A DNA stretch of 64,000 nucleotides from Yersinia bercovieri ATCC 43970 (GCF_013282745.1 NZ_CP054044.1:3782001-3846000); one strand, 5' to 3'; counted from the stretch's first letter, positions 47,796 through 57,667 are shown. The notes: generated by a model not told the origin, from the sequence alone. Translations and numbers: made by a program.

Positions 47796-49490
47796 ATGAA
47801 CAACGCAACATCGGCAGGAAAACAAAAAGTGCCGCTACGGCTCAGCACCTCAATTACCCTGATGGTCTCTGCGGTAATTATCTCTGTGCTATTCGTGGTT
47901 CACACACTGTTCTTTATTCAGCTCAGCCAGATGGCTCAAGAGAGTTTGCAAAACAAAGCCGTCGCCGTTGCACGGGCCATCTCTTACTCACCCACCATCA
48001 TTAACGGCTTAACAAACCCGGTGGCCGGACAGCAGATCCAGGCCTATACCAGCGAAGTGCAGAGAGCCAATGATCTGCTATTCATCGTTATTACTGATAT
48101 GAAAGGTATCCGTTATTCACATCCCAATCCTGAAATGATCGGTCAACACTTTATCGGCAATGATCTGCTTCCCGCATTGCAGGGTAAAGAGCACAGCGCG
48201 ATAAATCGTGGTGTACTGGCGCAAGCATTGCGTATTTTTATCCCTATTTATAAGCCACAGGGAGAACAAATAGGCGTGGTGGCGATTGGTATTTCCCTGA
48301 CCAGCATTGATTCGGTGGTGAGTGAAACTCGCTGGACGATTCCGTGGACCATTTTATTTGGCGCATTGATTGGTTCGCTGGGAACCTGGTTTTTGGTTAA
48401 AGCACTAAAGCGAATTATGTTGGGCTTTGAGCCATACGAGATATCTAATTTGTTTGAGCAGCGTAACGCCATGCTGCAATCAATTAAGGAGGGGGTCATT
48501 GCTGTTGATGCCGACTCACGTATTACCGTGGTTAACCATGAAGCCAAACGCCTATTTAAGCAAAGTGGTCCGATGGAGAATTTGTTATTGAGCCATGCCA
48601 GTCAATATTGGCCGGTGCGCTTGTATTTACAACAGGTCTTGGAAACTGGCATCGCCCGCCGTGACGAAGAGATAAACTTTAATGGCAGCATACTGCTGAC
48701 CAATACTGTCCCGGTGATGGTGAAGGGTAATATTATCGGCGCCATTGCCACCTTCCGCGATAAAACTGAAGTGAGCCAACTAATGCAACGCCTGACCGGC
48801 ATGGTGCATTACGCTGATGCTTTACGCGCGCAGTCACATGAATTTATGAATAAGCTCCATGTGATCCTCGGCCTACTACATATGAAATATTATCAGCAAC
48901 TCGAAGATTATATCGTTAAAACATCGAATAATTATCAGGCGGAAATCGGCTCTCTACTACGCAAAGTAAAATCACCGGTCATTGCTGGTTTTCTGTTAGG
49001 GAAGATTAACCGGGCGCGGGATTTAGGCATCACATTATCTATTAGCGACGATAGCTTATTACCGGATACAGATAATGAACAAGTGACCACCACCTTAATC
49101 ACGGTATTAGGCAATTTGATTGAGAATGCTATGGAGGCCATTGGCAACCAGGGCCAACGTGAGATCAATGTCAGCTTCCATTATCAACATGGCCGAGTGC
49201 ATTGTGTGGTCAGCGATGATGGGCCGGGCATATCAGCTGAACTGCAAGATCGTATTTTTGATAATGGCTTCTCCACCAAAGGAAATGAACACGGCATCGG
49301 TTTGAGCCTGGTACGCCAGAGTTTAGAGAGCATTGGCGGCAATATTGAATTTGACTCTGAAGCGGGCATTTTTACACAGTTCTTTATCAGCCTCCCCTAC
49401 GACACTACCCTTAATAATATGACACCTAATAACAATATGACTTCTAGCGATATCTCTTCAAACAACATCAGCGCGGTAAATCATGATTAA
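47796..49490 (+). CDS. DcuS/CitA-family sensor histidine kinase
   Basis: 564-residue membrane sensor. TM1 about 25-48; the periplasmic PAS-like domain (about 50-175) has the ligand motif RYSHPNPEMIGQHF and a later ALRIFIPIYKP, giving the Arg/His residues that bind citrate or C4-dicarboxylates in CitA and DcuS. TM2 about 178-198, cytosolic PAS (about 215-325), then kinase with His348 in RAQSHEFMNKLHVILG and ATPase motifs NLIENAMEA, DDGPGI and GIGLSLVR. The Asn-rich tail is unusual. ATG 47796 has GGAG six bases before it. The regulator gene overlaps by eight bases. Confidence 0.87.
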   Translation: MNNATSAGKQKVPLRLSTSITLMVSAVIISVLFVVHTLFFIQLSQMAQESLQNKAVAVARAISYSPTIINGLTNPVAGQQIQAYTSEVQRANDLLFIVITDMKGIRYSHPNPEMIGQHFIGNDLLPALQGKEHSAINRGVLAQALRIFIPIYKPQGEQIGVVAIGISLTSIDSVVSETRWTIPWTILFGALIGSLGTWFLVKALKRIMLGFEPYEISNLFEQRNAMLQSIKEGVIAVDADSRITVVNHEAKRLFKQSGPMENLLLSHASQYWPVRLYLQQVLETGIARRDEEINFNGSILLTNTVPVMVKGNIIGAIATFRDKTEVSQLMQRLTGMVHYADALRAQSHEFMNKLHVILGLLHMKYYQQLEDYIVKTSNNYQAEIGSLLRKVKSPVIAGFLLGKINRARDLGITLSISDDSLLPDTDNEQVTTTLITVLGNLIENAMEAIGNQGQREINVSFHYQHGRVHCVVSDDGPGISAELQDRIFDNGFSTKGNEHGIGLSLVRQSLESIGGNIEFDSEAGIFTQFFISLPYDTTLNNMTPNNNMTSSDISSNNISAVNHD

Positions 49491-50202
49491 TGTATTAATA
49501 GTGGATGATGACGCCATGGTGGCTGAACTGAATAAGTGTTATCTCAACCAGGTAGCCGGTTTCAACTGCTACGGTTCAGTTTCCAGCTTACAGCAAGCCA
49601 GAGAGTACTTAATGGCAGCGGAACAGCCAATTGATCTCGTGTTATTGGATGTTTTTATGCGCCAAGACAATGGGTTGGATTTATTGCCAGTGCTGCGTGA
49701 ATTCAGCGCACATACAGATGTGATTGTGATTTCATCAGCCACCGATGTGAATACCATAAAAAAAGCACTGCAATATGGGGTTGTCGATTACTTAATTAAG
49801 CCCTTCCAGTTCTCACGTTTTGAAGAGGCGCTCTCCATTTATCGTGAAAAAAAGAGCTTGCTGGATCAACGTGAATATTGCGCTCAAGAAGATGTGGACT
49901 CATTACTGCGGCGCAGTAACCTGACCCCTACCGAGCGAAAAAAGTTACCAAAAGGGCTGACTGTACAGACACTGCGCACGGTATGTGAATGGATTCAGGA
50001 AATGCAGGAGGGGGAGTTCTCAACTGAGCAGATGGCGAACGCCATTGGTATTTCGCGGGTTTCTTGCCGCAAATATCTGATTTATCTTTCAGATACCGAA
50101 GTCCTCAGCACTAAGGTTCTTTATGGAGCGACCGGACGCCCCGTCTATCTCTACAAGCGATTACCCAGCCAGCAAGAAGTCTTAAAACAGTATTGCCAAT
50201 AG
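49483..50202 (+). CDS. DcuR/CitB-family response regulator
   Basis: 239 residues: receiver domain with phospho-acceptor Asp56 (LVLLDVFMRQDNG), Lys in YLIKPFQF, and a C-terminal HTH of the CitB type (STEQMANAIGISRVSCRKYLIYL). Pairs with the overlapping sensor gene. It is convergent with a 2-hydroxycarboxylate transporter gene that is its likely target. Confidence 0.88.
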   Translation: MINVLIVDDDAMVAELNKCYLNQVAGFNCYGSVSSLQQAREYLMAAEQPIDLVLLDVFMRQDNGLDLLPVLREFSAHTDVIVISSATDVNTIKKALQYGVVDYLIKPFQFSRFEEALSIYREKKSLLDQREYCAQEDVDSLLRRSNLTPTERKKLPKGLTVQTLRTVCEWIQEMQEGEFSTEQMANAIGISRVSCRKYLIYLSDTEVLSTKVLYGATGRPVYLYKRLPSQQEVLKQYCQ

Positions 50203-50236
50203 CAGCATTAGCCACAACCAAGTGCGCCTAAGCCCC

Positions 50237-50274
50237 CGAAAACAAGCGGCACCCGATAAGGGATACCGCTTGTT
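50237..50274 (-). terminator. Bidirectional terminator between response regulator and carboxylate transporter genes
   Basis: Perfect 9-bp arms AACAAGCGG / CCGCTTGTT. On the minus strand the stem runs into TTTTCGGG, so it mainly ends the transporter transcript. Confidence 0.65.
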
Positions 50275-50295
50275 GCGCCGGTGCCAATTGGGGCG

Positions 50296-51654
50296 TTACA
50301 TAATCCAGCCTAATAACAGCGTGGCACCAATCACGGTAGATGCGCCACCAATACGGGTTGCTATCTGAGCAAAAGGCATCAATGACATTCGATTAGAGGC
50401 GGACAAAATTGCAACATCCCCCGTCCCCCCTAATCCACTGTGACAGCTAGTGACGATGGAAGCTTCAACCGGATACATATTTAAATACGGGGCGATAATA
50501 AAACTGATCGCCGCCATTGATAGCACCACGGCACCACAGACCACCACATAGCCGACAGAGAATACCGCGACAACACTTTCCAATGGGACATATAGCATTC
50601 CCAGACCAATCATCAGCGGCCACACCAGTGTGGTAGAGACAAATTTGTACCAACTATGCGCACCCTGCTCCATTTTCGATGGAATAACCTGTGCGTATTT
50701 ACACATCACCGCAATCAAGATCATCAGTACAGGGCCAGGAATATGCACGATATGCTCAAACAGACCGCCAACAATAAAGAAAGCGCAGGTCATCAACAAC
50801 CCTCCGCCCATTAATTGGAAGTCTGCTTGTTTTGGCCCCTCTTGCGAAGTAAATACGGCATTGTCCTTTGCCGAACGAATTAGCATCCCCTCGCCATTGA
50901 GATCTTTGCGGCGCATACCAATACGTGCTAATACCCCCGCACAAATAATCGCAAAAATATTGCCAACTACCGCCGCAGGGGCAAGTTGAGCCACATAAAT
51001 ATCGGGAGACTGCCCAAGGATGGCTGAATACGCCAACGATAATGGCAAAATACCTTCGCCAATACCGCCACCGATGATGGGGACAATAATAAAGAAGAAA
51101 GTGTGGTAAGCGGTAAAACCAAATAATTTACCAACCAGCAAACCGGTAGCCACTGCGGTTATCGTGCCCACCACCAACGGGATAAACATTCGTGTCATCC
51201 CTTGAATAAGTACCACGCGGTTCATACCGAGAATACTACCGACCACCAGGCTGGCTATCACGAAATAGAGTAAATTTGCCTCTTTCATCAGCAAGTGGAC
51301 AGTGTCCAACGTATTGGTTTGGAAAATACCAAAGTAAACCAGAACCGACGGCACCATTAAGCATAAAATAGCCGGGCCACCAATATCTTTCAGTACGGGA
51401 ATATGGCGGCCAATGTGTGATAAAACAAAGCCCATCGTCATGATAACAGCCAGGCCACCAATCATATTTTTCGGCAAATAGCTGGCATAAGCTGAAATAA
51501 ACACAATGGCCGAAATAGTCATAAACAGTGCCATTGGCATGGTATTTATATTCATTTCATTGATACTTGAAATAAATTTCTTGGTTGCGGACCTATCCGC
51601 CACATCAATTTTATCGGCGGATGAAAGAGCGGTATCCTGATCTGTTTTTTTCAT
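50296..51654 (-). CDS. 2-hydroxycarboxylate (citrate/malate) transporter, CitS/MaeN family
   Basis: 452-residue inner-membrane symporter of the 2HCT family. Two inverted repeats with the family re-entrant-loop motifs IGGGIGEGILP and CHSGLGGTGDVAIL; eleven TM segments. The conserved Arg late in the sequence is in ATRIGGAST. Probably Na+-coupled uptake of citrate or malate; the substrate cannot be set from sequence alone. ATG 51654 has AGGT nearby; the longer frame to 51678 is less likely. Likely controlled by the adjacent DcuSR/CitAB-type system. Confidence 0.88.
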   Translation of the reverse strand: MKKTDQDTALSSADKIDVADRSATKKFISSINEMNINTMPMALFMTISAIVFISAYASYLPKNMIGGLAVIMTMGFVLSHIGRHIPVLKDIGGPAILCLMVPSVLVYFGIFQTNTLDTVHLLMKEANLLYFVIASLVVGSILGMNRVVLIQGMTRMFIPLVVGTITAVATGLLVGKLFGFTAYHTFFFIIVPIIGGGIGEGILPLSLAYSAILGQSPDIYVAQLAPAAVVGNIFAIICAGVLARIGMRRKDLNGEGMLIRSAKDNAVFTSQEGPKQADFQLMGGGLLMTCAFFIVGGLFEHIVHIPGPVLMILIAVMCKYAQVIPSKMEQGAHSWYKFVSTTLVWPLMIGLGMLYVPLESVVAVFSVGYVVVCGAVVLSMAAISFIIAPYLNMYPVEASIVTSCHSGLGGTGDVAILSASNRMSLMPFAQIATRIGGASTVIGATLLLGWIM

Positions 51655-52819
51655 TTTAGACCTACAGTTGGGTAGCACCTAAGGAACGGAAGATGGCTTA
51701 TCTAATGCTTAAAGCTGTTAATATTCATCCGATTGATTTTTCTTATAAAAACATCAACCAGAGTGGCACTAAAAAATAAATTATCGACATTACATACCAA
51801 CCATTTTGTTGAAATGTAAAATATGCAATCAAACTACCACTCGATTAAAAATAAAAAAACAACCTCAGTGGTTAGGATTTCTATTTTTGAGAAGATATCG
51901 TCAAGTTTATTATAATTAACTTAACTTGGCGTTTTGTAATTAAATAATCCGAAGGGTGAGGGTTTTGTCTGGTATGATTTTCAAAAATGTACCCGCTTGC
52001 AGTGGTACACTTCTATTTTAGTTTTGCCTGCTTTAGCAGTAACACTCCTCCATAAAATTTTGGCAATAATCACTTCTACTGCGCTGCGCGTATCCCTATT
52101 GATGGATACGGAATGCAATATCATTTTCAACAAATTGTGTGCCAGATCCCATACTGACTAAAAACATGCCGGTTTATGCTCAGTAAGTAATCAAGGTCAC
52201 TCACATAAAAATATCCGCCCCCAAACTTATTGGCAAAACAGATTTAATTACAACAATCTAGCAGCCTGTTCAATACAATTGAGAATATTAGCGGCACTGC
52301 ATAAAAATAAATTATAAGTTAAAGCGGGAAAATAAAAAACAATGATAGCTCATTATTAATAGCAATAAGATAAATTGCAATTTAGTGTCGTTAAATAATC
52401 CCGCAATACAAACTAAGCATGAGAATAGTTGATTTTTAATCAATGTATGCTTAATTTATACTTAAGGTAAGCAATGATTAATTTTTAATATATTAAACAA
52501 TGAGCTACAAACTGTATGGAATTTAACCAATAGGTGGGGTGAATTCAATGCCTGAAAAACACTCTTATTGTATATAAATTAATCATTAATTTTAAATTAC
52601 TGACTCTGCTAATAGCACAACAAAAATAAGTTATAAGTGAATATTTTTTGCCTCATCACGATAGAAACGATAGCATGCCCCTCCAGAAATCCCATGACAG
52701 CAATAAAAACCATAATAACGGAAGGCGCTAAGACGCTATTTATGCATTAACCTTTAGCAATCAGTTGCTGTAATACATTCACGATGATTGCACGACAGAC
52801 AAGAAAATAGGGAAAGTCT
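51655..52819. other. Long AT-rich divergent intergenic region
   Basis: About 1.1 kb between the carboxylate transporter and ansP. No ORF above 60 codons with a ribosome site, no tRNA and no repeat array were seen. It should hold both promoters and regulator sites, which I could not place. Confidence 0.4.
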
Positions 52820-54349
52820 ATGATGTCAGGAAAATACTCCGCGGAGACTCATCACGCCGCAAAGAAACGCTGGTTAGATTCTCATGATACTGGCTACCAC
52901 AAAAGTATGGGGCGACGTCATATACAGATGATAGCTATCGGCGGTTCTATTGGTACCGGATTGTTTTTGGGTACTGGTGCCCGCTTGCAAATGGCGGGTC
53001 CGGCGCTAGCGTTGGTTTATCTTGTGTGCGGGGTTTTCTCATTTTTAATTCTCAGAGCTCTCGGCGAATTAATCTTACATCGCCCTTCCAGTGGTAGCTT
53101 TGTTTCTTATGCCAGAGAGTTTTTAGGCGAAAAGGCGTCCTATGTCGCGGGGTGGATGTATTTCCTCAATTGGGCAATGACCGGGATCGTCGATATTACT
53201 GCTGTAGCACTCTATATGCACTATTGGGGGACGTTCTCTGATGTTCCCCAATGGTTATTTGCACTCGCCGCGTTATCAATTGTCGCGACCATGAATATGA
53301 TTGGTGTGAAGTGGTTTGCCGAAATGGAGTTTTGGTTCGCGCTGATCAAAGTCGCGGCTATTGCAATATTTTTGGTCGTGGGGGTAGTCTTCCTTGGGAC
53401 TGGGCAGAGTGTTGCAGGGCACCCAACTGGTGTGCATCTCATCACCGATAATGGCGGACTCTTTCCGCACGGGTTATTACCAGCGCTGATATTGATCCAA
53501 GGAGTGATATTCGCTTTCGCGGGGATTGAATTGATCGGTACTGCCGCTGGTGAGTGCAAGGACCCGGAAAAAATGCTGCCAAAGGCTATTAATAGTGTCA
53601 TTTGGCGCATCGGTCTATTTTATGTTGGCTCCGTAGTGCTGTTGGTCTGTTTGCTACCATGGAATGCCTACCAGGCGGGGCAAAGTCCTTTTGTAACCTT
53701 TTTCAGTAATTTAGGTGTCCCCTATATTGGTAGCATCATGAATATTGTGGTGTTAACAGCTGCACTCTCCAGCTTGAACTCAGGCCTTTACTCTACTGGC
53801 CGTATTTTGCGCTCACTATCCATGGGCGGTTCGGCACCTAAATTCATGTCCAAAATGAGCCCGCAATCTGTCCCCTATGCCGGGATACTCGTTACTGTAG
53901 GAATTTATGTCTTTGGCGTATTATTAAACTATCTTGTTCCATCACAAGTATTTGAAATTGTTTTGAACATCGCCTCATTGGGTATTATCAGCTCATGGGC
54001 ATTTATCATTATCTGCCAGATGAAATTACGCCAGGCAATAAAACAGGGTACAGCTAAACCGGTCTCCTTTAAAATGCCCGGCGCTCCAGTAACATCTTGG
54101 TTGACACTCTGTTTCCTGCTCGGAGTTTTAGTGATGATGGCTTTCGACTATCCGAATGGCACCTGGACTATCGCCACTATTCCCGTGATAACCCTGTTAC
54201 TTATTGCCGGTTGGTTCAGTTTACGCAAACGCGCCCGCGAGGTTGCTGCTGCACCGATAGAAGTCATATCGCAAGATGCTCTATTTACCGAACCCGAAAT
54301 AGCCAAAACAGCGCCAAAAGAGCTATATAAGCAAGAGTCGGCAGGCTAA
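52820..54349 (+). CDS. ansP: L-asparagine permease AnsP
   Basis: 509-residue APC-superfamily amino acid permease with twelve TM helices. IQMIAIGGSIGTGLFLGTG, FAFAGIELIGTAAGECKDP and the long block FVSYAREFLGEKASYVAGW follow E. coli AnsP nearly throughout. Imports asparagine by proton symport. AGGGAAAG lies before the ATG pair at 52820/52823. A strong terminator follows. Confidence 0.92.
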   Translation: MMSGKYSAETHHAAKKRWLDSHDTGYHKSMGRRHIQMIAIGGSIGTGLFLGTGARLQMAGPALALVYLVCGVFSFLILRALGELILHRPSSGSFVSYAREFLGEKASYVAGWMYFLNWAMTGIVDITAVALYMHYWGTFSDVPQWLFALAALSIVATMNMIGVKWFAEMEFWFALIKVAAIAIFLVVGVVFLGTGQSVAGHPTGVHLITDNGGLFPHGLLPALILIQGVIFAFAGIELIGTAAGECKDPEKMLPKAINSVIWRIGLFYVGSVVLLVCLLPWNAYQAGQSPFVTFFSNLGVPYIGSIMNIVVLTAALSSLNSGLYSTGRILRSLSMGGSAPKFMSKMSPQSVPYAGILVTVGIYVFGVLLNYLVPSQVFEIVLNIASLGIISSWAFIIICQMKLRQAIKQGTAKPVSFKMPGAPVTSWLTLCFLLGVLVMMAFDYPNGTWTIATIPVITLLLIAGWFSLRKRAREVAAAPIEVISQDALFTEPEIAKTAPKELYKQESAG

Positions 54350-54365
54350 TACCCTCTGCCACTGA

Positions 54366-54404
54366 AAGCCTGTAGGTGGGTTATTACCCCTACAGGCTTA
54401 ATTG
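54366..54404 (+). terminator. Terminator of ansP
   Basis: Perfect 11-bp arms AAGCCTGTAGG / CCTACAGGCTT with a 12-nt loop, followed by AATTG and an AT-rich tail. Confidence 0.7.
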
Positions 54405-54559
54405 AATTTTATGTATTATCTGTCCAGCCTAAATTAGAAATATCAGTAGTCAAACGGGTGAAATAAGTACGCGAAGGCTAACAACAAATACAATGATAGT
54501 GATTTCCTCATAAATACTAACATGTTATATTCATTTCTGCTGAACCATTGGTGAAAAAA

Positions 54560-55585
54560 ATGACAACTATTCCGATGAATACCACCAGACAGATGAAACA
54601 AAAAAATATTATGCTGGTTACAAGTACACTAAAATCACTGGTGTCAGCAACCAAAGGCGATATATCTAACCACACTGGACTCAGTCTGGCGACATGCGGC
54701 ACTATTTTGAATGAACTCTGTTCAAAGGGAGAAATTATTGAGGAGTCTCTTGATGAATCACGCGGTGGCCGCCCAGCAAAACGTTATATATATAATTCGA
54801 ACTATTTTAGCCTATTAAGCATTTATATCGAGGGAACCAATACCTCAGGTGTTATATCCTCTCGCCTAATCTCTGCTGATAATAAGACCATTGCAGAATA
54901 TGATGAGATCTACAGTAATCTCACTGTGGATGCATTGATAACGCACATTCAGAATGTTGCTGATAAGCATAGTAACATCCGAGCCGTAGGGCTTGGGTTA
55001 CCCGGTATTGTTGTTGGTGGAAGCGTACTTTCCTGCGATATAACTAACCTAGAGGGATTAGCAATAACCGAACAATTAAGTGCCCGCTTTGGTATTTTTG
55101 TTCAGGTAGGTAATGATATGAATTATACGGCATTTGGCTTCTATCGGATTAACTGCCGTAATATAAATGAACCTATTGCTTACATTTACATGCCACCAAG
55201 GCATTGTACTGGTTGTGGTATTGTTATTTCAGGGGAAATGCTTAGAGGTGCCAGCCAATTTGCAGGTGAAGTATCTAAATTGCCATTTTATAATAGCGCT
55301 GAAAATAGCACCAATATAAAATATCAGCACACCTTGGTGTTAGATAGACTAACCCATATTACGTCATCTTTGATTGCAATAATTAATCCTGCCACTATAG
55401 CCATATCTGGGGAGCTGATCAGCCAGAATTGTATCGAAGATCTCTCTGCTGAGTTATTAAAAACATTTGATAGCAAACACATTCCTCACTTTGTTTATCG
55501 CGATAGCATAAAATCTGATTACCATAATGGAATATCAGAATACACCCTTGATGCTTACAATAACTTCCGCATATTTAAGATTTAA
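54560..55585 (+). CDS. Degenerate ROK-family transcriptional regulator
   Basis: 341 residues from the ATG at 54560 (TTG or GTG starts four codons earlier are possible; no clear ribosome site). The N-terminal HTH (about 25-75, with KGDISNHTGLSLATCGTILNEL and RGGRPAKRY) is of the NagC/XylR type and is intact. The sugar-kinase-like domain keeps GLGLPGIV, VGNDMNYTAFGFYR in place of the usual ENDANAAA, and GCGIVISGEMLRGAS, but lacks the zinc-binding CxCGxxGCxE cluster. So it is probably a regulator without kinase activity. It may control the downstream small unit or supH. Confidence 0.72.
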   Translation: MTTIPMNTTRQMKQKNIMLVTSTLKSLVSATKGDISNHTGLSLATCGTILNELCSKGEIIEESLDESRGGRPAKRYIYNSNYFSLLSIYIEGTNTSGVISSRLISADNKTIAEYDEIYSNLTVDALITHIQNVADKHSNIRAVGLGLPGIVVGGSVLSCDITNLEGLAITEQLSARFGIFVQVGNDMNYTAFGFYRINCRNINEPIAYIYMPPRHCTGCGIVISGEMLRGASQFAGEVSKLPFYNSAENSTNIKYQHTLVLDRLTHITSSLIAIINPATIAISGELISQNCIEDLSAELLKTFDSKHIPHFVYRDSIKSDYHNGISEYTLDAYNNFRIFKI

Positions 55586-55730
55586 CACTCAGAGGCTTCT
55601 GCCATCGGGTAAATCAGTCTAAGACAGAAATATCACTATTCAAAAAATACACTGCAAGTTTGCACTCGCCACTGAATATCGCCGCCCTGCAACCTCAGGT
55701 GATAAACCTGCTCACCAGTCAAGATTGTGC

Positions 55731-55758
55731 TTGACACTTCTTGCCGCAGCATTATATT
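55731..55758 (+). promoter_or_regulatory. Sigma-70 promoter of small transcription unit
   Basis: TTGACA (55731-55736), a 16-bp spacer and TATATT (55753-55758). The -35 is perfect and the -10 differs at one base, clearly the best sigma-70 match I saw in the region. It lies about 80 bp before the 34-codon ORF. Confidence 0.6.
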
Positions 55759-55840
55759 TTATAACTTAATTTAAGTCTTTTATGAAGTGTTTTCAAATTA
55801 ATCACTCAAACACATTTAACCAGAGAAAGGTCACTATAGA

Positions 55841-55945
55841 ATGTCAACTTATCCCCTCGACTACCCTCTGGACTCTCAGGCTAAAGGTATCAGCAGCAGC
55901 AGAGTTAGCCAACGCAATGTTTTGAATATTAAATTTGAAGATTAG
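55841..55945 (+). CDS. Putative 34-residue protein, unknown function
   Basis: Short ORF beginning MSTYPLDYPLD, with a tandem YPLD and a basic middle (SSSRVSQRN), no membrane segment and no cysteine. AGAAAGG lies 10 bases upstream. It sits between a strong predicted promoter and a strong terminator, which together define a transcript of about 230 nt. I recognise no homologue. It could be a true small protein, a leader peptide for supH, or chance coding within a small RNA. Confidence 0.45.
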   Translation: MSTYPLDYPLDSQAKGISSSRVSQRNVLNIKFED

Positions 55946-55972
55946 AATGTAACTGAGTAGGTAATTTTACCG

Positions 55973-56000
55973 GCTAGCAAAATTATGCTAGCTTTTTTTT
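55973..56000 (+). terminator. Strong terminator after the 34-codon ORF
   Basis: GCTAGCA / TGCTAGC arms with a 6-nt loop followed by eight T. It lies 66 bp before the supH start, so it is either the end of a small unit or an attenuator for supH. Confidence 0.85.
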
Positions 56001-56065
56001 AGATAAGTTACGTGTGAATATTTTCTATCAGCCCTATTTTAAAATATGCTAAAGAGGAAAATGAA

Positions 56066-56878
56066 ATGAGCATCAAAATTATTGCTGTTGATATGGATGG
56101 AACCTTCCTCAACGATCAAATGAGCTTTGATCGGCAACGGTTTAGTGCACAATATTCACAATTAAAAGAAAATGGAATAAAATTTGTTGTTGCCAGTGGC
56201 AATCAATATTATCAGCTAATTTCATTTTTCCCTGATATCGTTAATGAAATCGCTTTTGTTGCTGAGAATGGCGCCTATGTCAGCAATGAAAATACTGAGA
56301 TTTTTTGTGGGAAAATAGCCAGTGACGACTGTCATCATGTGCTAAAAACGTTACTGCCGATCCCCTATCTTGATGTGATACTTTGCGGAAAAAATGGTGC
56401 GTATATGCTGAGTTCTTCAGATGAAGAGTTCTATACCACCATGAGTAAATACTATCATCGACTTAAAATTATTGATGATTTCACTCAAGTCACAGAACCA
56501 GCATTTAAATTCGCGATCAGTTTACCCAATGAAAAGTTGCCCGATTTTATGACGTTCATTGAATATGAACTGGCAGGTATTGTCACGCCAGTCTCCAGCG
56601 GCCATGGTTCTGTCGACCTGATAATACCCGGTGTCCACAAAGCCAATGGCATCAAATTACTCCAAAATATTTGGGGGGTAAAAGATGAGGAGGTCGTCAC
56701 CTTTGGTGATGGTGGTAATGATGTTGAAATGTTGCAATACGCGGGCTTTGGTTATGCCATGGCAAATGCACCCGATAATATTAAACGAATTGCCAAGTAT
56801 CAGACTGACTCAAATAATGATTCTGGTGTGCTAAATATCATAGATAAAATTCTGAGAAAAGAGCCTCCTTTCGCGTAA
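56066..56878 (+). CDS. supH: Sugar phosphatase SupH (Cof-type HAD-IIB family)
   Basis: 270-residue cytosolic phosphatase. HAD motif 1 has Asp9 and Asp11 (VDMDGTFLND), motif 2 VVASGNQYYQL, motif 3 Lys in PGVHKANGI, motif 4 FGDGGNDVEML. It follows E. coli SupH (YbiV) closely, including QYYQLISFFPD and FVAENGAYV; that enzyme dephosphorylates hexose phosphates such as fructose-1-phosphate. Faces ynfC convergently. Confidence 0.88.
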   Translation: MSIKIIAVDMDGTFLNDQMSFDRQRFSAQYSQLKENGIKFVVASGNQYYQLISFFPDIVNEIAFVAENGAYVSNENTEIFCGKIASDDCHHVLKTLLPIPYLDVILCGKNGAYMLSSSDEEFYTTMSKYYHRLKIIDDFTQVTEPAFKFAISLPNEKLPDFMTFIEYELAGIVTPVSSGHGSVDLIIPGVHKANGIKLLQNIWGVKDEEVVTFGDGGNDVEMLQYAGFGYAMANAPDNIKRIAKYQTDSNNDSGVLNIIDKILRKEPPFA

Positions 56879-56893
56879 GTATTCACATCAGAT

Positions 56894-56912
56894 GGCGGGA
56901 AGAGTTCCCGCC
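56894..56912 (+). terminator. Terminator between convergent supH and ynfC
   Basis: Perfect 8-bp arms GGCGGGAA / TTCCCGCC with a 3-nt loop; the plus-strand sequence after it is T-rich. Confidence 0.65.
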
Positions 56913-56953
56913 TATCCTATTTTAATTAAAACTTATTAATTAAAACGCCGCAA

Positions 56954-57667
56954 TCAGTAGTACTCTGTACTATATGTGGCCGTGTAGACCTCGATGACTT
57001 TACCTTCAGGCTCCATACTCTCTATTTTGCAAGATGTCGGATTCCCATGTGAATCAGTTTCACAAACTCTTTTAGTTGACAGTACCAGCTTATCATTTTC
57101 ATAAATCTTCGTTTTATAATTAAATGGGCTTTGTCCTTTAGCATCTAATTCAGTCACTATTTTAAATATCTTGCCATTATCGTAGCTAATATCTACGACA
57201 GGAAACCCACTAGCATCATAATCATAATGTTTCTTTGTCGCTCCAGACTCAGACATTTTAACATCTGTTACGAATCCTTTGTCATTAATTATGACTTTAA
57301 CGTTTCCACTCGCGGTTTGAGTAATGTTGCATTTATCATTTAAAACGAGCTGTTTTTCTTTAGTTTTATTATCGATTAGATAACTCCCCTCTTTTACGTA
57401 ATCCAAATCGACATCTTGATCGGGAGTATGTATCCGAAGGGCGGTAAAGCAGCCATCCTCATTTATCTCTGCATGAACGTCAGAATAAGTATCACCCTTC
57501 GCATCTAGCATTTTTTGAGTCAGTGATTTCACCGGCCCCTGTATTGGGTCAAACCCGAATATATTCGAATAGCTTGCAACGTTTGCTGTGAAGATAAAAG
57601 GCGCATGGCCTCTATCGCAAGCACTTAATGCCAAAGCCAGCAAACAAATACTTAAAATCCGTCCCAT
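56954..57667 (-). CDS. ynfC: YnfC family lipoprotein (UPF0257)
   Basis: 237-residue envelope lipoprotein: signal peptide with lipobox LSAC (Cys17), then a beta-rich body with the family blocks ASYSNIFGFDPIQGPVKS, DGCFTALRIH and the closing pattern with paired cysteines (KRVCETDSHGNPTSCKIE). Matches E. coli YnfC, whose function is unknown. Confidence 0.85.
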   Translation of the reverse strand: MGRILSICLLALALSACDRGHAPFIFTANVASYSNIFGFDPIQGPVKSLTQKMLDAKGDTYSDVHAEINEDGCFTALRIHTPDQDVDLDYVKEGSYLIDNKTKEKQLVLNDKCNITQTASGNVKVIINDKGFVTDVKMSESGATKKHYDYDASGFPVVDISYDNGKIFKIVTELDAKGQSPFNYKTKIYENDKLVLSTKRVCETDSHGNPTSCKIESMEPEGKVIEVYTATYSTEYY

